Assembly (NCBI RefSeq): GCF_036017915.1
Contig: NZ_CP107929.1
Coordinates: 1,550,001-1,614,000, forward strand
Reading direction: 5' to 3'
Length of the DNA stretch: 64,000 nucleotides
From: Micromonospora sp. NBC_00421
Lineage (GTDB): Bacteria > Actinomycetota > Actinomycetes > Mycobacteriales > Micromonosporaceae
The translations under genes and the position numbers were made by a program. Of this stretch, positions 25,965 to 34,610 are shown piece by piece (position 1 is the stretch's first letter; each line of letters starts with the position of its first letter). Below the pieces are notes generated by a model. That model saw only the letters and a list, made by a program, of their open reading frames with translations, had not been told where the DNA came from and searched no databases.

Positions 25965-26920
25965 TGAGAGCCGCCCACGTCCTGACGCCCTGCGCCGACG
26001 ACCCGGTCGACGCGCTGCGGGTCGGCGACCTCGCCGCCCCGGTGGCGCCTGCGGGCTGGGTGGAGGTCGAGGTCCGGGCCGGCGCGCTCAACATGCACGA
26101 CATCTGGACGCTGCGTGGCATCGGCACCACGCCGCCCGCCGGGCACCGGGTCATCGGCAGCGACGCGGCCGGCGTCGCCGGGGACCGGGAGGTGATCGTC
26201 TACCCCGTGCTGCCCACCGCGCCGAACGGCCGGACCGTCCGCCACGCGCGGCTGCTCCCCGATGCCGGGCACGGGGTCCTCGCCGAACGGATCGTGGTGC
26301 CGGCGGCGCACCTCGTCCCCAAACCGGCCGGGCTGAGCTGGGCCGAGGCGGCCAGCCTCCCGACGGCCTGGCTCACCGCGTACCGCATGCTGTTCACCAG
26401 GGCGGCGGTCGCCCCCGGGCGGGTGGTACTGGTGCAGGGCGCGGGCGGCGGGGTCGCGACCGCCGCGATCGGCCTCGCGGTGGCCGCCGGTGCCACCGTG
26501 ATCGTCACCTCCCGATCCCCGGCCAAGCGGGAGCGGGCGCTGGCCCTCGGCGCGGCCGTCGCCCTGGACAGCGGCGCGCGGACGCCGGAACTCGCCGACA
26601 TCGTCGTCGAGACCGTCGGCCCGGCCACCTTCGCCCACTCGACCCGCTCGACCCGGGCCGGCGGGACCATCGTGGTGTGCGGTGGCACGAGTGGTTTCAC
26701 CGCCGAGTTGGACCTGCCGCGCCTGTTCGCCCGGGAGATCAGCGTGCACGGCGCGACCATGGGCACCCTGGACGAGTTCGTGGCGCTTGTCGGGTTCGTC
26801 GACACCCACCGGGTCCGGCCCACCGTCGACAGCGTCGTCGACCTCGCCGACATCCGCGTCCAGGCCGGCCGGATGCTCGCCGGCACCGGGTTCGGCAAGC
26901 TCTGCGTGAGCCTCACGTGA
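25964..26920 (+). CDS. Zinc-type alcohol dehydrogenase/quinone oxidoreductase family protein
   Basis: 318 residues of the medium-chain dehydrogenase family. The GroES-like N-terminal half has ALNMHDIWTLRG and the NADPH-binding motif is QGAGGGVATAAIGLA. The catalytic-zinc and structural-zinc cysteines are absent, which places it with zeta-crystallin-like quinone or enoyl reductases. It probably reduces a conjugated carbonyl. The ATG at 25964 overlaps the previous stop; a GTG three bases earlier is the alternative. Confidence 0.82.
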   Translation: MRAAHVLTPCADDPVDALRVGDLAAPVAPAGWVEVEVRAGALNMHDIWTLRGIGTTPPAGHRVIGSDAAGVAGDREVIVYPVLPTAPNGRTVRHARLLPDAGHGVLAERIVVPAAHLVPKPAGLSWAEAASLPTAWLTAYRMLFTRAAVAPGRVVLVQGAGGGVATAAIGLAVAAGATVIVTSRSPAKRERALALGAAVALDSGARTPELADIVVETVGPATFAHSTRSTRAGGTIVVCGGTSGFTAELDLPRLFAREISVHGATMGTLDEFVALVGFVDTHRVRPTVDSVVDLADIRVQAGRMLAGTGFGKLCVSLT

Positions 26921-27675
26921 CCTCCGTGGTGCTGACCCGGCGGGGGGCCGCCCTCTGGGCGCGGATCGACCGTCCCGGTGCCGGCAACGCCTGCGACAGC
27001 ACGGTGCTGGCCGGGCTCGAACGGTGGCTCGCCGGCGCGGCCGACCCGGACGTCCGGGTGCTCGTGCTCACCGGGACCGGCCGGAGCTTCTGCGCCGGGG
27101 CCGACCTCGCCGAGGCCACCGCCCTGCTCGGGGACCTGCCCGCGCTGCTGACCTTCCTCGACCGGGGCCGCCGCCTGGTACGCGGCATCCGGGCGGCCCC
27201 GGTGCCCACCGTCGCCGCGGTCAACGGGGCGGCCTTCGGTGGCGGCCTCGAACTGCTGCTCGGCTGTGACCTCGCCGTCGCCGCCGACAGCGCCCGGATC
27301 GGCGACCGGCACCTCGCCGTCGGCCAGGTACCCGGCTGGGGGTCCAGTGCCCTGCTGCCGCTCGCCGTCGGCCCGGCGCTCGCCCGCCGCCTGCTGATCA
27401 CCGGCGAGACCTGGTCGGCCGAGGAGTCCGCAGGTCGGGGACTGGTCAGCGCGGCGGTGCCCGACCATCACCTCGTCCCGCACGTCGACGCGCTGACCGA
27501 GGCGATCGCGGCCCTCGACCAGTCGGCGGTCCGGCGGATGCTGGACCTCGCCCGTCCGGTGGTCACCGACGCCGCCTGGGACCGGGAGTGGGCGACCCTC
27601 ACCACGCACCTCGCCGGCCAGGCGGCCGCCGTGGACCTACCACCGGAAACGGAGTCCCACCGATGCGCGCCATGA
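26917..27675 (+). CDS. Enoyl-CoA hydratase/isomerase family protein
   Basis: 252 residues, crotonase fold. The oxyanion-hole motif CAGADL and the segment AAVNGAAFGGGLELLLGCDLAVA are present. The first catalytic glutamate (GGLEL) is kept but the second, usually in PEILLGTIPG, is replaced: the matching segment reads GDRHLAVGQVPGWG. A change of this kind points to isomerase, hydrolase or C-C lyase activity and away from simple hydration. The GTG start overlaps the upstream stop. Confidence 0.85.
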   Translation: MTSVVLTRRGAALWARIDRPGAGNACDSTVLAGLERWLAGAADPDVRVLVLTGTGRSFCAGADLAEATALLGDLPALLTFLDRGRRLVRGIRAAPVPTVAAVNGAAFGGGLELLLGCDLAVAADSARIGDRHLAVGQVPGWGSSALLPLAVGPALARRLLITGETWSAEESAGRGLVSAAVPDHHLVPHVDALTEAIAALDQSAVRRMLDLARPVVTDAAWDREWATLTTHLAGQAAAVDLPPETESHRCAP

Positions 27676-28154
27676 GACGAACCACCGTCGACACCCCGAG
27701 CGACCTGCTGGAACTGGTCGGCGCGGAACTGGGCGTCAGCGCGCCGCAGGTGGTGACCCAGCAGCAGGTCGACCAGTTCGCCGACGTCACCGGGGACCAC
27801 CAGTGGATCCACGTCGACGTCGAGCGGGCCCGGTCCGGGCCGTTCGGCAGCACCGTCGTGCACGGGTTCCTGACCCTGGCGCTCGTCCCCCGGCTGCTCG
27901 CCGACATCCTCGAGGTGCGGACCTTCTCGATGGGGGTCAACTACGGCCTCGACCGGGTCCGGTTCATCAGACCGTTGCCGCCGGGCACCGCGATCCAGGC
28001 CACCGCGACCCTCGTCTCGGCGACACCGATCGCCCCGGCGGGGGAGGGCTCGGCCGGCGGGGTGCAGGCCAAGGCGTCGGTGGTGGTGGAGTTCGCCGAG
28101 GCGTCGCAGCCCTGCTACGTGGCGGAGATCCTGTTCCGCTACTACGACGCCTGA
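27663..28154 (+). CDS. MaoC-like enoyl-CoA hydratase
   Basis: 163 residues, hot-dog fold. The motif FADVTGDHQWIHVD and the following GPFGSTVVHGFLTLAL are nearly the same as in the couM-like gene at 4240, and VNYGLDRVRF is shared exactly. It has the full Asp/His pair and so is the most likely true hydratase of this block, given the altered crotonases. It is the last gene of the operon from operator 2. A second ATG at 27672 overlaps the preceding stop. Confidence 0.87.
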   Translation: MRAMRRTTVDTPSDLLELVGAELGVSAPQVVTQQQVDQFADVTGDHQWIHVDVERARSGPFGSTVVHGFLTLALVPRLLADILEVRTFSMGVNYGLDRVRFIRPLPPGTAIQATATLVSATPIAPAGEGSAGGVQAKASVVVEFAEASQPCYVAEILFRYYDA

Positions 28155-28170
28155 GACCGGTTGCCGGCGC

Positions 28171-28686
28171 TCACTCGGTCGCCGTCCGGGACGGCGTGAC
28201 GAACCGCCCGCGGTAGAACGACAGCGCCGGCACGTCCGTCGGCTTCAGGTGCACCTGGTCGACGTCGAGCAGGATGATCACGTGGTCCCCGCTGGTGACC
28301 ACCTCGTCGCGCCGCCCGGTGAGGATAGCCGGGGTGTCCGGCAGCAGCGGTACGCCGTCCGTGCCGGGTACCCAGGACACCCCGGCGAGCCGTTCGGCCC
28401 CGGACAGGCCGGAGGTGGCGAACCTGCGGGCCACGTCCTGCTGGTCCTGACTGAGGATGTGGATCGCGATCCGGTCGGACGCCAGCAGGACCGGGAAGCT
28501 CGACGAGAAGCTGGTGACGCAGAAGAGCACCTTCGCCGGTTCCAGCGAGACCGAGGTGAACGAGTTCACGGTCAACGCGGCGACGACGCCGTCGGCGGTC
28601 ACCGCGGTCACCGCCGTCACGCCGGTGGGGAAGTGTCCGCACACCTGGCGGAACTCGGCGGAGTCGAACAGGGGCTCGGCCATCAT
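28171..28686 (-). CDS. Flavin reductase domain protein
   Basis: 171 residues, FMN-binding split-barrel flavin reductase, with FRQVCGHFPTGVTAVTAV, TVNSFTSVSLEPAKVLFCV and the C-terminal HVIILLDVDQVHL. It supplies reduced FMN or FAD to a partner monooxygenase. The likely partners are one or more of the LLM-family proteins encoded at 47-54 kb. It is the last gene of a minus-strand unit driven from the 30.25-kb promoter; its ATG overlaps the upstream stop. Confidence 0.87.
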   Translation of the reverse strand: MMAEPLFDSAEFRQVCGHFPTGVTAVTAVTADGVVAALTVNSFTSVSLEPAKVLFCVTSFSSSFPVLLASDRIAIHILSQDQQDVARRFATSGLSGAERLAGVSWVPGTDGVPLLPDTPAILTGRRDEVVTSGDHVIILLDVDQVHLKPTDVPALSFYRGRFVTPSRTATE

Positions 28687-29501
28687 CGGTTCACCGCCGG
28701 GTCGCAGGAGTCGTGGTCGGGACGGAGCCCGTCTTCGAGCTGGATGAGGCAGAGGGTGTGACCGTCCGGGTCCTTCACCAGGTGCAGGCGTCCGTGCGGG
28801 CTGTCGACCGGCCCGACGGTCGGCAGCCCGCCGAGGGCGGTCACCCGGGCCAGCGCCTCGTCGAGGGACGCGACGGCGAAGTAGGTGATCCACTTCGACG
28901 GGATGAGGTTCGGCCAGGCGTTGTCGAGGGCGAGGACCCCGGCGACGGGGACGTCCCCGAGCATCAGGACGGTGTAGGGCCGGGTGGTCGGTGAGTCGTC
29001 GCGCTGGGCGGTGGTGTAGCCGAACAGGGCGCGGTAGTAGGCCACCGACTCGGCGGGCTCGCCGGTGTCCAGCTCGTTCCAGCACAGCGCGCCCACCGAG
29101 TTGACCGCCTGGACGCCGACGCGCGACTCACCCTGGTAGAGGCCGAAGGCGGCGCCGAAGGGGTCGACGACCGCCGCACCGGTGCCGGCCGCCGGCAGGT
29201 AGCGCGGTGGCGTGACCAGTTCGCCGCCGAGCGCCACCGCCTGCCGCGCGGAGGCGGCGACGTCGTCGACGGCGAAGTAGGCGAGCCAACCGCGGGGCCG
29301 GCCGCCGTGCAGGGTCGTGGCGTCGGAGATCCCGGCGACGTCCCGCCCGTCGATGCTGCACATCCGGTAGGTGGTGGCACCCAGCCGTTCGGCGCGGACC
29401 GTCCACCCGAGCAGCGCGCCGTAGAAGGCCTCGGCCCGCTGCGGGTCGGGGGTGCACAGCTCCACCCAGACCGCCTCGCCGGGCTTGAAGCGGGGGCTCA
29501 T
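28683..29501 (-). CDS. Two-domain VOC (glyoxalase/dioxygenase superfamily) protein
   Basis: 272 residues made of two VOC modules (about 8-130 and 140-262), each starting with the beta-alpha-beta pattern AVWVELCTPDPQRAEAFYG or LCWNELDTGEPAESVAYYR. Proteins with this tandem layout include CFP32-like and polyketide-tailoring proteins. Metal ligands are not obvious in both halves. It overlaps both neighbours by four bases within a three-gene unit with a crotonase and a flavin reductase. Confidence 0.8.
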   Translation of the reverse strand: MSPRFKPGEAVWVELCTPDPQRAEAFYGALLGWTVRAERLGATTYRMCSIDGRDVAGISDATTLHGGRPRGWLAYFAVDDVAASARQAVALGGELVTPPRYLPAAGTGAAVVDPFGAAFGLYQGESRVGVQAVNSVGALCWNELDTGEPAESVAYYRALFGYTTAQRDDSPTTRPYTVLMLGDVPVAGVLALDNAWPNLIPSKWITYFAVASLDEALARVTALGGLPTVGPVDSPHGRLHLVKDPDGHTLCLIQLEDGLRPDHDSCDPAVNR

Positions 29502-30235
29502 CCGCCTGCTCCCCGGGTGGTGCGGCCCGCGACGACCGTGCGCGCCGAGATGTCGTACGCCTGGTCGGCGGTGCCGGTGGCCAGGCTCGATTCGACCACC
29601 TCGACCACCGCCCGCAGGGTGGCACCCGGCACGGCCAGCAGGGTGTCGACGAGGTCGTCCACCGCCCGGTCCAGGTCGTCGTCGGCGACCACCCGGACGA
29701 CCAGGCCCCAGCCGAGGAGTTGTTCGGCGGTCGCGGTCGCCGCGCCGGTCAGCAGGTGGTAGGCCTGCTGCCGGGGCACCGACCGGGCGATCGTGTGGCC
29801 GACACCGGCGGGGGCGAAGCCGTACCGCGCCTCCGGGAGGGACAGCCGGGCGTCTGTGGCGGCGACCGGCAGGTGCACGGCGCTGAGCAGACCGACGCCG
29901 AACCCGATGATCCGCCCCCGGACGCCGGCGACGACGGGCACGGGCAGCCGTCTGATCCGGTGCAGCGCCGCGTCGCTGGCCCGCAGGTCGGCCGCGACCG
30001 CCTCCCGGGTGGCGTCGGCCAGCGCGGCGAAGGAGGAGGTGTCCCAGCCGGCACAGAAGTGCTTCCCTGCCAGGTCGAGGCGGACGACCGCACACCTGTC
30101 GTCGGCTGCGGCGGTCTCCAGGGTGTCGACGAGGTGGTGCAGCGCGGCGCTGTCGAAGCAGTTGCCGCGTGCCGCGTTGTCGTAGCGGACCCGGGCGAGG
30201 CGGCCGTCGTGCCCATGAGTGAGGGTGATGGTCAC
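29498..30235 (-). CDS. Enoyl-CoA hydratase/isomerase family protein
   Basis: 245 residues from the GTG at 30235 (an upstream ATG at 30250 would add five). Crotonase fold with the oxyanion motif FCAGWDTSSF. The first catalytic glutamate is lost (GFGVGLLSAVH replaces GGxEL), while the second is kept (LPEARYGFAP). The GTG was preferred because a TATGAT -10 (30242-30247, minus strand) would start transcription almost exactly there, giving a leaderless mRNA, and because the ATG lies inside operator 3. Confidence 0.8.
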   Translation of the reverse strand: MTITLTHGHDGRLARVRYDNAARGNCFDSAALHHLVDTLETAAADDRCAVVRLDLAGKHFCAGWDTSSFAALADATREAVAADLRASDAALHRIRRLPVPVVAGVRGRIIGFGVGLLSAVHLPVAATDARLSLPEARYGFAPAGVGHTIARSVPRQQAYHLLTGAATATAEQLLGWGLVVRVVADDDLDRAVDDLVDTLLAVPGATLRAVVEVVESSLATGTADQAYDISARTVVAGRTTRGAGG

Positions 30236-30244
30236 GGCAGCATC

Positions 30245-30262
30245 ATACATACCGGTCGGTAT
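30245..30262. promoter_or_regulatory. TetR-regulon operator 3
   Basis: ATACATACCGGTCGGTAT overlaps the minus-strand -10 (TATGAT) of the crotonase-VOC-flavin reductase unit and lies 10 bp from its GTG. It forms a pair with operator 4 in a 187-bp divergent region. Confidence 0.7.
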
Positions 30263-30331
30263 GAATACAACGTCGCTGGTCGGCCGGCCTTTGTCACGCG
30301 AATGTCACGAGCGGGATACCCGGTCGACCCG

Positions 30332-30360
30332 TTGACTTGATACCGGCTGGTCGGTACTTT
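30332..30360 (+). promoter_or_regulatory. Promoter of the peptide-type ABC operon with operator 4 in its spacer
   Basis: TTGACT (30332-30337, five of six) is followed after 17 bp by TACTTT (30355-30360). The operator ATACCGGCTGGTCGGTAC (30340-30357) fills the spacer and touches the -10. This is the clearest repression geometry in the window. The predicted start leaves a leader of about 55 bases to the ATG at 30423. Confidence 0.7.
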
Positions 30361-30422
30361 GTGGCGAACGTCACCGCTGCCTCACGCGGAGACATGACGG
30401 GTCCATCGCCGTGAAGGACACC

Positions 30423-31949
30423 ATGATGATCATGAAATCCCTGCGCTCCCGGCGCTCCTTGGCACTGGTCGCCGCCCTGACCGTCGCGAGCGCCGGCCTC
30501 ACCGCCTGCGGCGGCTCCGACTCCGACAGCACCGGCTCGTCCGACACCGCCCCCATCCGGGCGCTGCTCGCCGCTCAGCCGGCCACCCTCGACCCGATCG
30601 TCGGGGCGCGTTCCGCCCAGATCGTCTGGGCGACGATGCTCGAACCCCTGATCAACACCGGTAGCGACCTCGCCCCGGCCGACACCGGCCTGGTCACCGG
30701 CTGGACCCGCACCGACGCGACGACCTGGACGTTCAAGGTCCGTCCCGACATCAGCTTCAGCAACGGCGAGAAGGCGGACGCGGCGGCGGTGGCCAACACC
30801 ATCACCCTCACCCGCGACAGCGCGGCCTCGCAGCTCAAGTCGTACTTCGGCAACGTCACCGCCATCGAGGCGCCCGACGCCACCACCGTCGTGGTGAAGA
30901 CCAAGACCCCGCAGTACGACATCCCCGACCTGCTCACCACCGTCTACCTGGTGCCGCCGAAGTACTACCAGGAGAAGGGCTCGGAAGGCTTCGCCGCCGC
31001 ACCCGTCGGCACCGGCCCGTACGTCTGGGCGGGCGGGAACGCCGGCCGGGACATCTCGGTCAAGCGCAACCCCGACTACTGGGGGACCAAGGCGACCAAC
31101 ACCGGTGTCACCTTCACCTGGGCCAACGAGGCCGCCCAGCGGCTCGCGCTGATCCAGAGCAAGAGCGTGGACGTCTCCTTCGACCTGCCGCCGGCACAGG
31201 CGAGCGCGGCCAAGTCCGCAGGCGTCAACGTGGTGAGCACCGAGACGGCTATCAAGATCATCGCCTTCCTCGACTCCACCAAGGCGCCGTTCGACGACCC
31301 CAAGCTGCGCGAGGCGGCGGCCCTGGCCATCGACCGCGACGCCATCGTCAAGGGAATCTTCGACGGCCAGGCGGTGGCCGACGCCGGCCTGCTCAACGTC
31401 AAGCCCGGCCAGCAGCCGACGCAGAGCGTGACCGCCGACGTCGCCAAGGCCAAGGAACTGGTCGGCGGGGCGAGCCCGACCGTGCAGATCACCTACCCGG
31501 CGGCCCAGTACACCAACATCGAAGAGGTCTCCCAGGCCGTCGGTGGCAGCCTGGAGAAGGCCGGCTTCAAGGTCAGCTACGTGCCGCTGGACTACGGCAC
31601 GCTGGTCAAGCGGATCATCGGCCGCCAGGTGCCCGGCATCTCGATCTTCGCCGGGGTGCCGAACGTCGCCGTGCCGGACTACTTCGTCAGCGGCTTCATG
31701 AAGACGAAGTCGATCACCGGCAACTGCCCCGACCCGCAGATCGACACCCTCGCCCAGCAGGCCCTGGAGCAGGACGACGTCCAGCAGGCCACCCCGATCT
31801 ACGAGCAGCTCAACACGATCGGCGTGGTCCAGAAGCACTGCTACGTGCCGCTGTACCGGCAGGTGTTCAACTACGCGAACGGACCCGGCGTCTCCGGCGT
31901 GGTGTTCGGCCCGCTGAACACCGTGGACTTCACGAAGACGACCCGCTGA
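30423..31949 (+). CDS. ABC transporter substrate-binding lipoprotein, SBP_bac_5 family
   Basis: 508 residues. Lipoprotein signal with lipobox LTAC (Cys29) followed by a Ser/Asp-rich spacer, then the family-5 binding fold (AQPATLDPIVGARSAQIVWATMLEPL; YVWAGGNAGRDISVKRNPDYWG). This family binds peptides, nickel chelates, opines and various small molecules. It heads a five-gene importer operon whose products sit among acyl-CoA genes, so it probably carries the substrate of the regulon. The ATG at 30423 has GAAGGA upstream; ATGs at 30426 and 30432 are also possible. Confidence 0.9.
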   Translation: MMIMKSLRSRRSLALVAALTVASAGLTACGGSDSDSTGSSDTAPIRALLAAQPATLDPIVGARSAQIVWATMLEPLINTGSDLAPADTGLVTGWTRTDATTWTFKVRPDISFSNGEKADAAAVANTITLTRDSAASQLKSYFGNVTAIEAPDATTVVVKTKTPQYDIPDLLTTVYLVPPKYYQEKGSEGFAAAPVGTGPYVWAGGNAGRDISVKRNPDYWGTKATNTGVTFTWANEAAQRLALIQSKSVDVSFDLPPAQASAAKSAGVNVVSTETAIKIIAFLDSTKAPFDDPKLREAAALAIDRDAIVKGIFDGQAVADAGLLNVKPGQQPTQSVTADVAKAKELVGGASPTVQITYPAAQYTNIEEVSQAVGGSLEKAGFKVSYVPLDYGTLVKRIIGRQVPGISIFAGVPNVAVPDYFVSGFMKTKSITGNCPDPQIDTLAQQALEQDDVQQATPIYEQLNTIGVVQKHCYVPLYRQVFNYANGPGVSGVVFGPLNTVDFTKTTR

Positions 31950-31951
31950 CG

Positions 31952-32797
31952 ATGTCCGAGGTAGTGGAGACGGGGGTGCCGGGCGACCTCGCCCGGCACC
32001 CCCGCACCCCGGCGTCGGACCTCCCCGTGCTGGAGGTCGACGACCTCGTCGTCGAGCACCGCGACGGCGGCACCGGCTCGCTCTTCCGGGCGGTCGACCA
32101 GGTGTCGCTGCGCATCGCGGCAGGCGAGAGCGTCGCCGTCGTCGGCGAGTCCGGTTCCGGCAAGACCACGCTCGCGATGGCGGCGACCGGGCTGGGCCCG
32201 CGCGGCCGGGGCGACGTCCGGCTGCTCGGCCACTCGCTCTCGGCGATCAGCCGCACCCGGCTGCGGCGGCTGCGCCCCGAGGTGCAGGTGGTCTTCCAGG
32301 ACCCGCACGGCTCGCTCGACCCCCGCCAGTCGGTCCGGTCCGGGCTGCGGGAACTACGCGCCCTGCAACCCGAGCGGACCTCCTGGATCGACGACGCCGA
32401 CCTGCTCGGCCGGGTCCGGCTCGCCCCGGACCTGCTCGACCGCTACCCCCACCAGCTCTCCGGGGGCCAGGCACAGCGGGTCTGCATCGCCCGCGCGCTG
32501 CTCATGCGACCGCGTCTCATCGTCGCCGACGAACCGACCTCCGGCCTCGACGTCTCCGTCCAGGCCGACGTGCTGGCCCTGCTGCGGGAGATCCGGACCA
32601 CCACCGGCGCGGCGCTGCTGATGATCAGCCACGACCTGGCCGTGGTCCGTTCGCTCTGCGACGTCGTGCACGTGATGCACCGGGGCCGGGTCGTCGAGGC
32701 AGGGCCCTGCGACCGGGTCTTCGGCGCCCCCGAGAACGACTACACCCGCGAACTGCTCGCCGCGATGCCCGGCGCGCGCTGGAGGTCCCGCCGATGA
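31952..32797 (+). CDS. Peptide-type ABC transporter ATPase (DppF/OppF-like)
   Basis: 281 residues. Walker A GESGSGKTT, signature LSGGQAQR, Walker B LIVADEPTSGLD and switch His in ISHDLAV. The Opp/Dpp-type C-terminal segment ENDYTRELLAAMP is present. Two different ATPases serve this importer, the other at 34607. It begins two bases after the lipoprotein stop, and its own stop overlaps the first permease. Confidence 0.9.
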   Translation: MSEVVETGVPGDLARHPRTPASDLPVLEVDDLVVEHRDGGTGSLFRAVDQVSLRIAAGESVAVVGESGSGKTTLAMAATGLGPRGRGDVRLLGHSLSAISRTRLRRLRPEVQVVFQDPHGSLDPRQSVRSGLRELRALQPERTSWIDDADLLGRVRLAPDLLDRYPHQLSGGQAQRVCIARALLMRPRLIVADEPTSGLDVSVQADVLALLREIRTTTGAALLMISHDLAVVRSLCDVVHVMHRGRVVEAGPCDRVFGAPENDYTRELLAAMPGARWRSRR

Positions 32798-33717
32798 AGG
32801 CCAGCACCGTACGCCGCGTCGGCGGCCGGCTCGCGTCGCTGTTCGCCTCGCTGCTCATCGCGCTCAGCCTGGCGTTCCTGCTCGGCCGCCTCTCCGGTGA
32901 CCCGACCGCCACCATCCTCGGCCCGATGGCCCCGCCCGAGCAACGCGAGGCGCTGCGCCACCAGCTCGGCCTGGACCTGCCCGTCGCCGTGCAGTACCTC
33001 GACTACCTCAAGGGCGTGCTCACCGGCGACCTCGGCCAGTCGTTGCAGTTCTACCAGTCGAACACCGCGATGATCGCCGACCGGCTGCCGTTCACCCTGC
33101 AACTGGTCGGCGCCGGGATGGCCCTCGCCCTACTGGTCGGCATCCCGCTCGGGGTGCTCGCGGCGACCCGGGAGGGCACCTGGTGGGACCGGGGCGCCTC
33201 CACCGTCGCCCTGCTCGGCCAGTCGGTACCGGTCTTCTGGTTCGGGATGATGCTCGTGGTGCTGTTCGCCGTACAACTCGGCTGGCTGCCCGCCGGGCAG
33301 TCCGGCAGCCCGAAGCACCTGGTCCTGCCCGCGCTCACCATGTCGGTCTACCCGATGGCGCACATCGCCCGGCTCACCCGGGCGTCGATGAGCGACGCGC
33401 TGGCCGAGCCGTACATCGACTCCGCCCGCGCCCGGGGGATCAGCACCCACCGGGTGGTGTGGCGGCACGCCTTCACCAACGCGATGATGCCGATCCTGAC
33501 GATCGTCGTGCTCCAGACCGGCATCCTGCTCTCCGGGGCGGTCGCCGTCGAGTACGTCTACTCCTGGCCGGGGCTCGGGCAGCTCGCGTTGCAGGCCATC
33601 CAGTTCCGGGACTTCCCGTTGGTGCAGGCGATCGTCGTGTTCGGGGCGCTGGTCTTCGTCGTGCTGAACCTGCTCGTCGACGTCCTGCACTCGATCGTCG
33701 ACCCGAGGGTGAGGTGA
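32794..33717 (+). CDS. Peptide-type ABC transporter permease (DppB-like)
   Basis: 307 residues with six hydrophobic segments. The family-typical start is followed by LGLDLPVAVQYLDYLKGVLTGDLGQSLQ, and the EAA loop reads YIDSARARGISTHRVVWRHAFTNAMMPI. It forms the channel with the DppC-like partner encoded next. Confidence 0.9.
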   Translation: MKASTVRRVGGRLASLFASLLIALSLAFLLGRLSGDPTATILGPMAPPEQREALRHQLGLDLPVAVQYLDYLKGVLTGDLGQSLQFYQSNTAMIADRLPFTLQLVGAGMALALLVGIPLGVLAATREGTWWDRGASTVALLGQSVPVFWFGMMLVVLFAVQLGWLPAGQSGSPKHLVLPALTMSVYPMAHIARLTRASMSDALAEPYIDSARARGISTHRVVWRHAFTNAMMPILTIVVLQTGILLSGAVAVEYVYSWPGLGQLALQAIQFRDFPLVQAIVVFGALVFVVLNLLVDVLHSIVDPRVR

Positions 33718-33719
33718 CC

Positions 33720-34610
33720 ATGAGCCAACTCGAACTGGACCCCGTCGCGGGCACCGTGCCGCCGCCCCGCCGGGCCGGCCGGCGCGGGCGTACCTCGGTC
33801 TTCTGGCTGGCCCTGCCGCTGGCGGTGGCCGCCGTCGGGGTGTTCGTGCTGCCGCTGACGGGGCTGCTGCCGGAGGGCGGTCAGGACCTCGCCGCGACCC
33901 GCCGGCCACCCGCGTTCCTCGCCGGCGGCAGCTGGGCGCACCCCCTCGGCACCGACAAGCTCGGCCAGGACCTGCTCACCCAGTTCGTCTCGGCCGGTCG
34001 GCTGACCATCGTGATCGGCCTGGTCGGCGCGCTCGTCGCGATCGGGCCCGGCACACTGCTCGGCCTGCTGGCCGGCTACTTCCGGGGTGGTGTCGACCGG
34101 GTCATCTCGATCCTCATCGACGCCCAGCTCGCCCTGCCGTTCATCCTGGTCGCCCTCGCCATCATCGCCAACCGGGGCAGCTCGCTGCCGGTGCTGTTCC
34201 TGGTGCTGGCGCTCACCGGCTGGGCGGTGTGCGCCCGGGTCACCCGGGCGGCGACCCTGGCGATCCGGGAACGCCAGTTCGTCATCGGCCTGCGCGCGGC
34301 CGGCGCGTCCGAACCCCGGATCGTCTTCCGACACGTCCTGCCCAACCTCGCCGGCACCATCGTGGCGCTCGGCACCCTCCAGGTCGGCACGGCGATCCTG
34401 GTCGAGAGCGCGTTGAGCTTCCTCGGCCTGGGCGTGGTGCCGCCGATGAACAGCTGGGGCTCGATGCTGGCGTCGGGCCAGGACGAGCTCAGTCAGGCCT
34501 GGTGGATCGCCTTCTTTCCCGGGCTCGCCATCACCGGGCTGGTGCTGCTGGTGAACCTGCTCGGCGACGCGCTGCTCACCCACCACGACCCGCGGAAGAG
34601 GCGGCGATGA
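33720..34610 (+). CDS. Peptide-type ABC transporter permease (DppC-like)
   Basis: 296 residues. A first membrane helix (about 25-46) is followed by HPLGTDKLGQDLLTQFVSAGR, typical of DppC proteins, and the EAA loop FVIGLRAAGASEPRIVFRHVLPN. The ATG at 33720 follows GAGGTGACC two bases after the previous stop. It overlaps the second ATPase gene by four bases. Confidence 0.9.
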   Translation: MSQLELDPVAGTVPPPRRAGRRGRTSVFWLALPLAVAAVGVFVLPLTGLLPEGGQDLAATRRPPAFLAGGSWAHPLGTDKLGQDLLTQFVSAGRLTIVIGLVGALVAIGPGTLLGLLAGYFRGGVDRVISILIDAQLALPFILVALAIIANRGSSLPVLFLVLALTGWAVCARVTRAATLAIRERQFVIGLRAAGASEPRIVFRHVLPNLAGTIVALGTLQVGTAILVESALSFLGLGVVPPMNSWGSMLASGQDELSQAWWIAFFPGLAITGLVLLVNLLGDALLTHHDPRKRRR

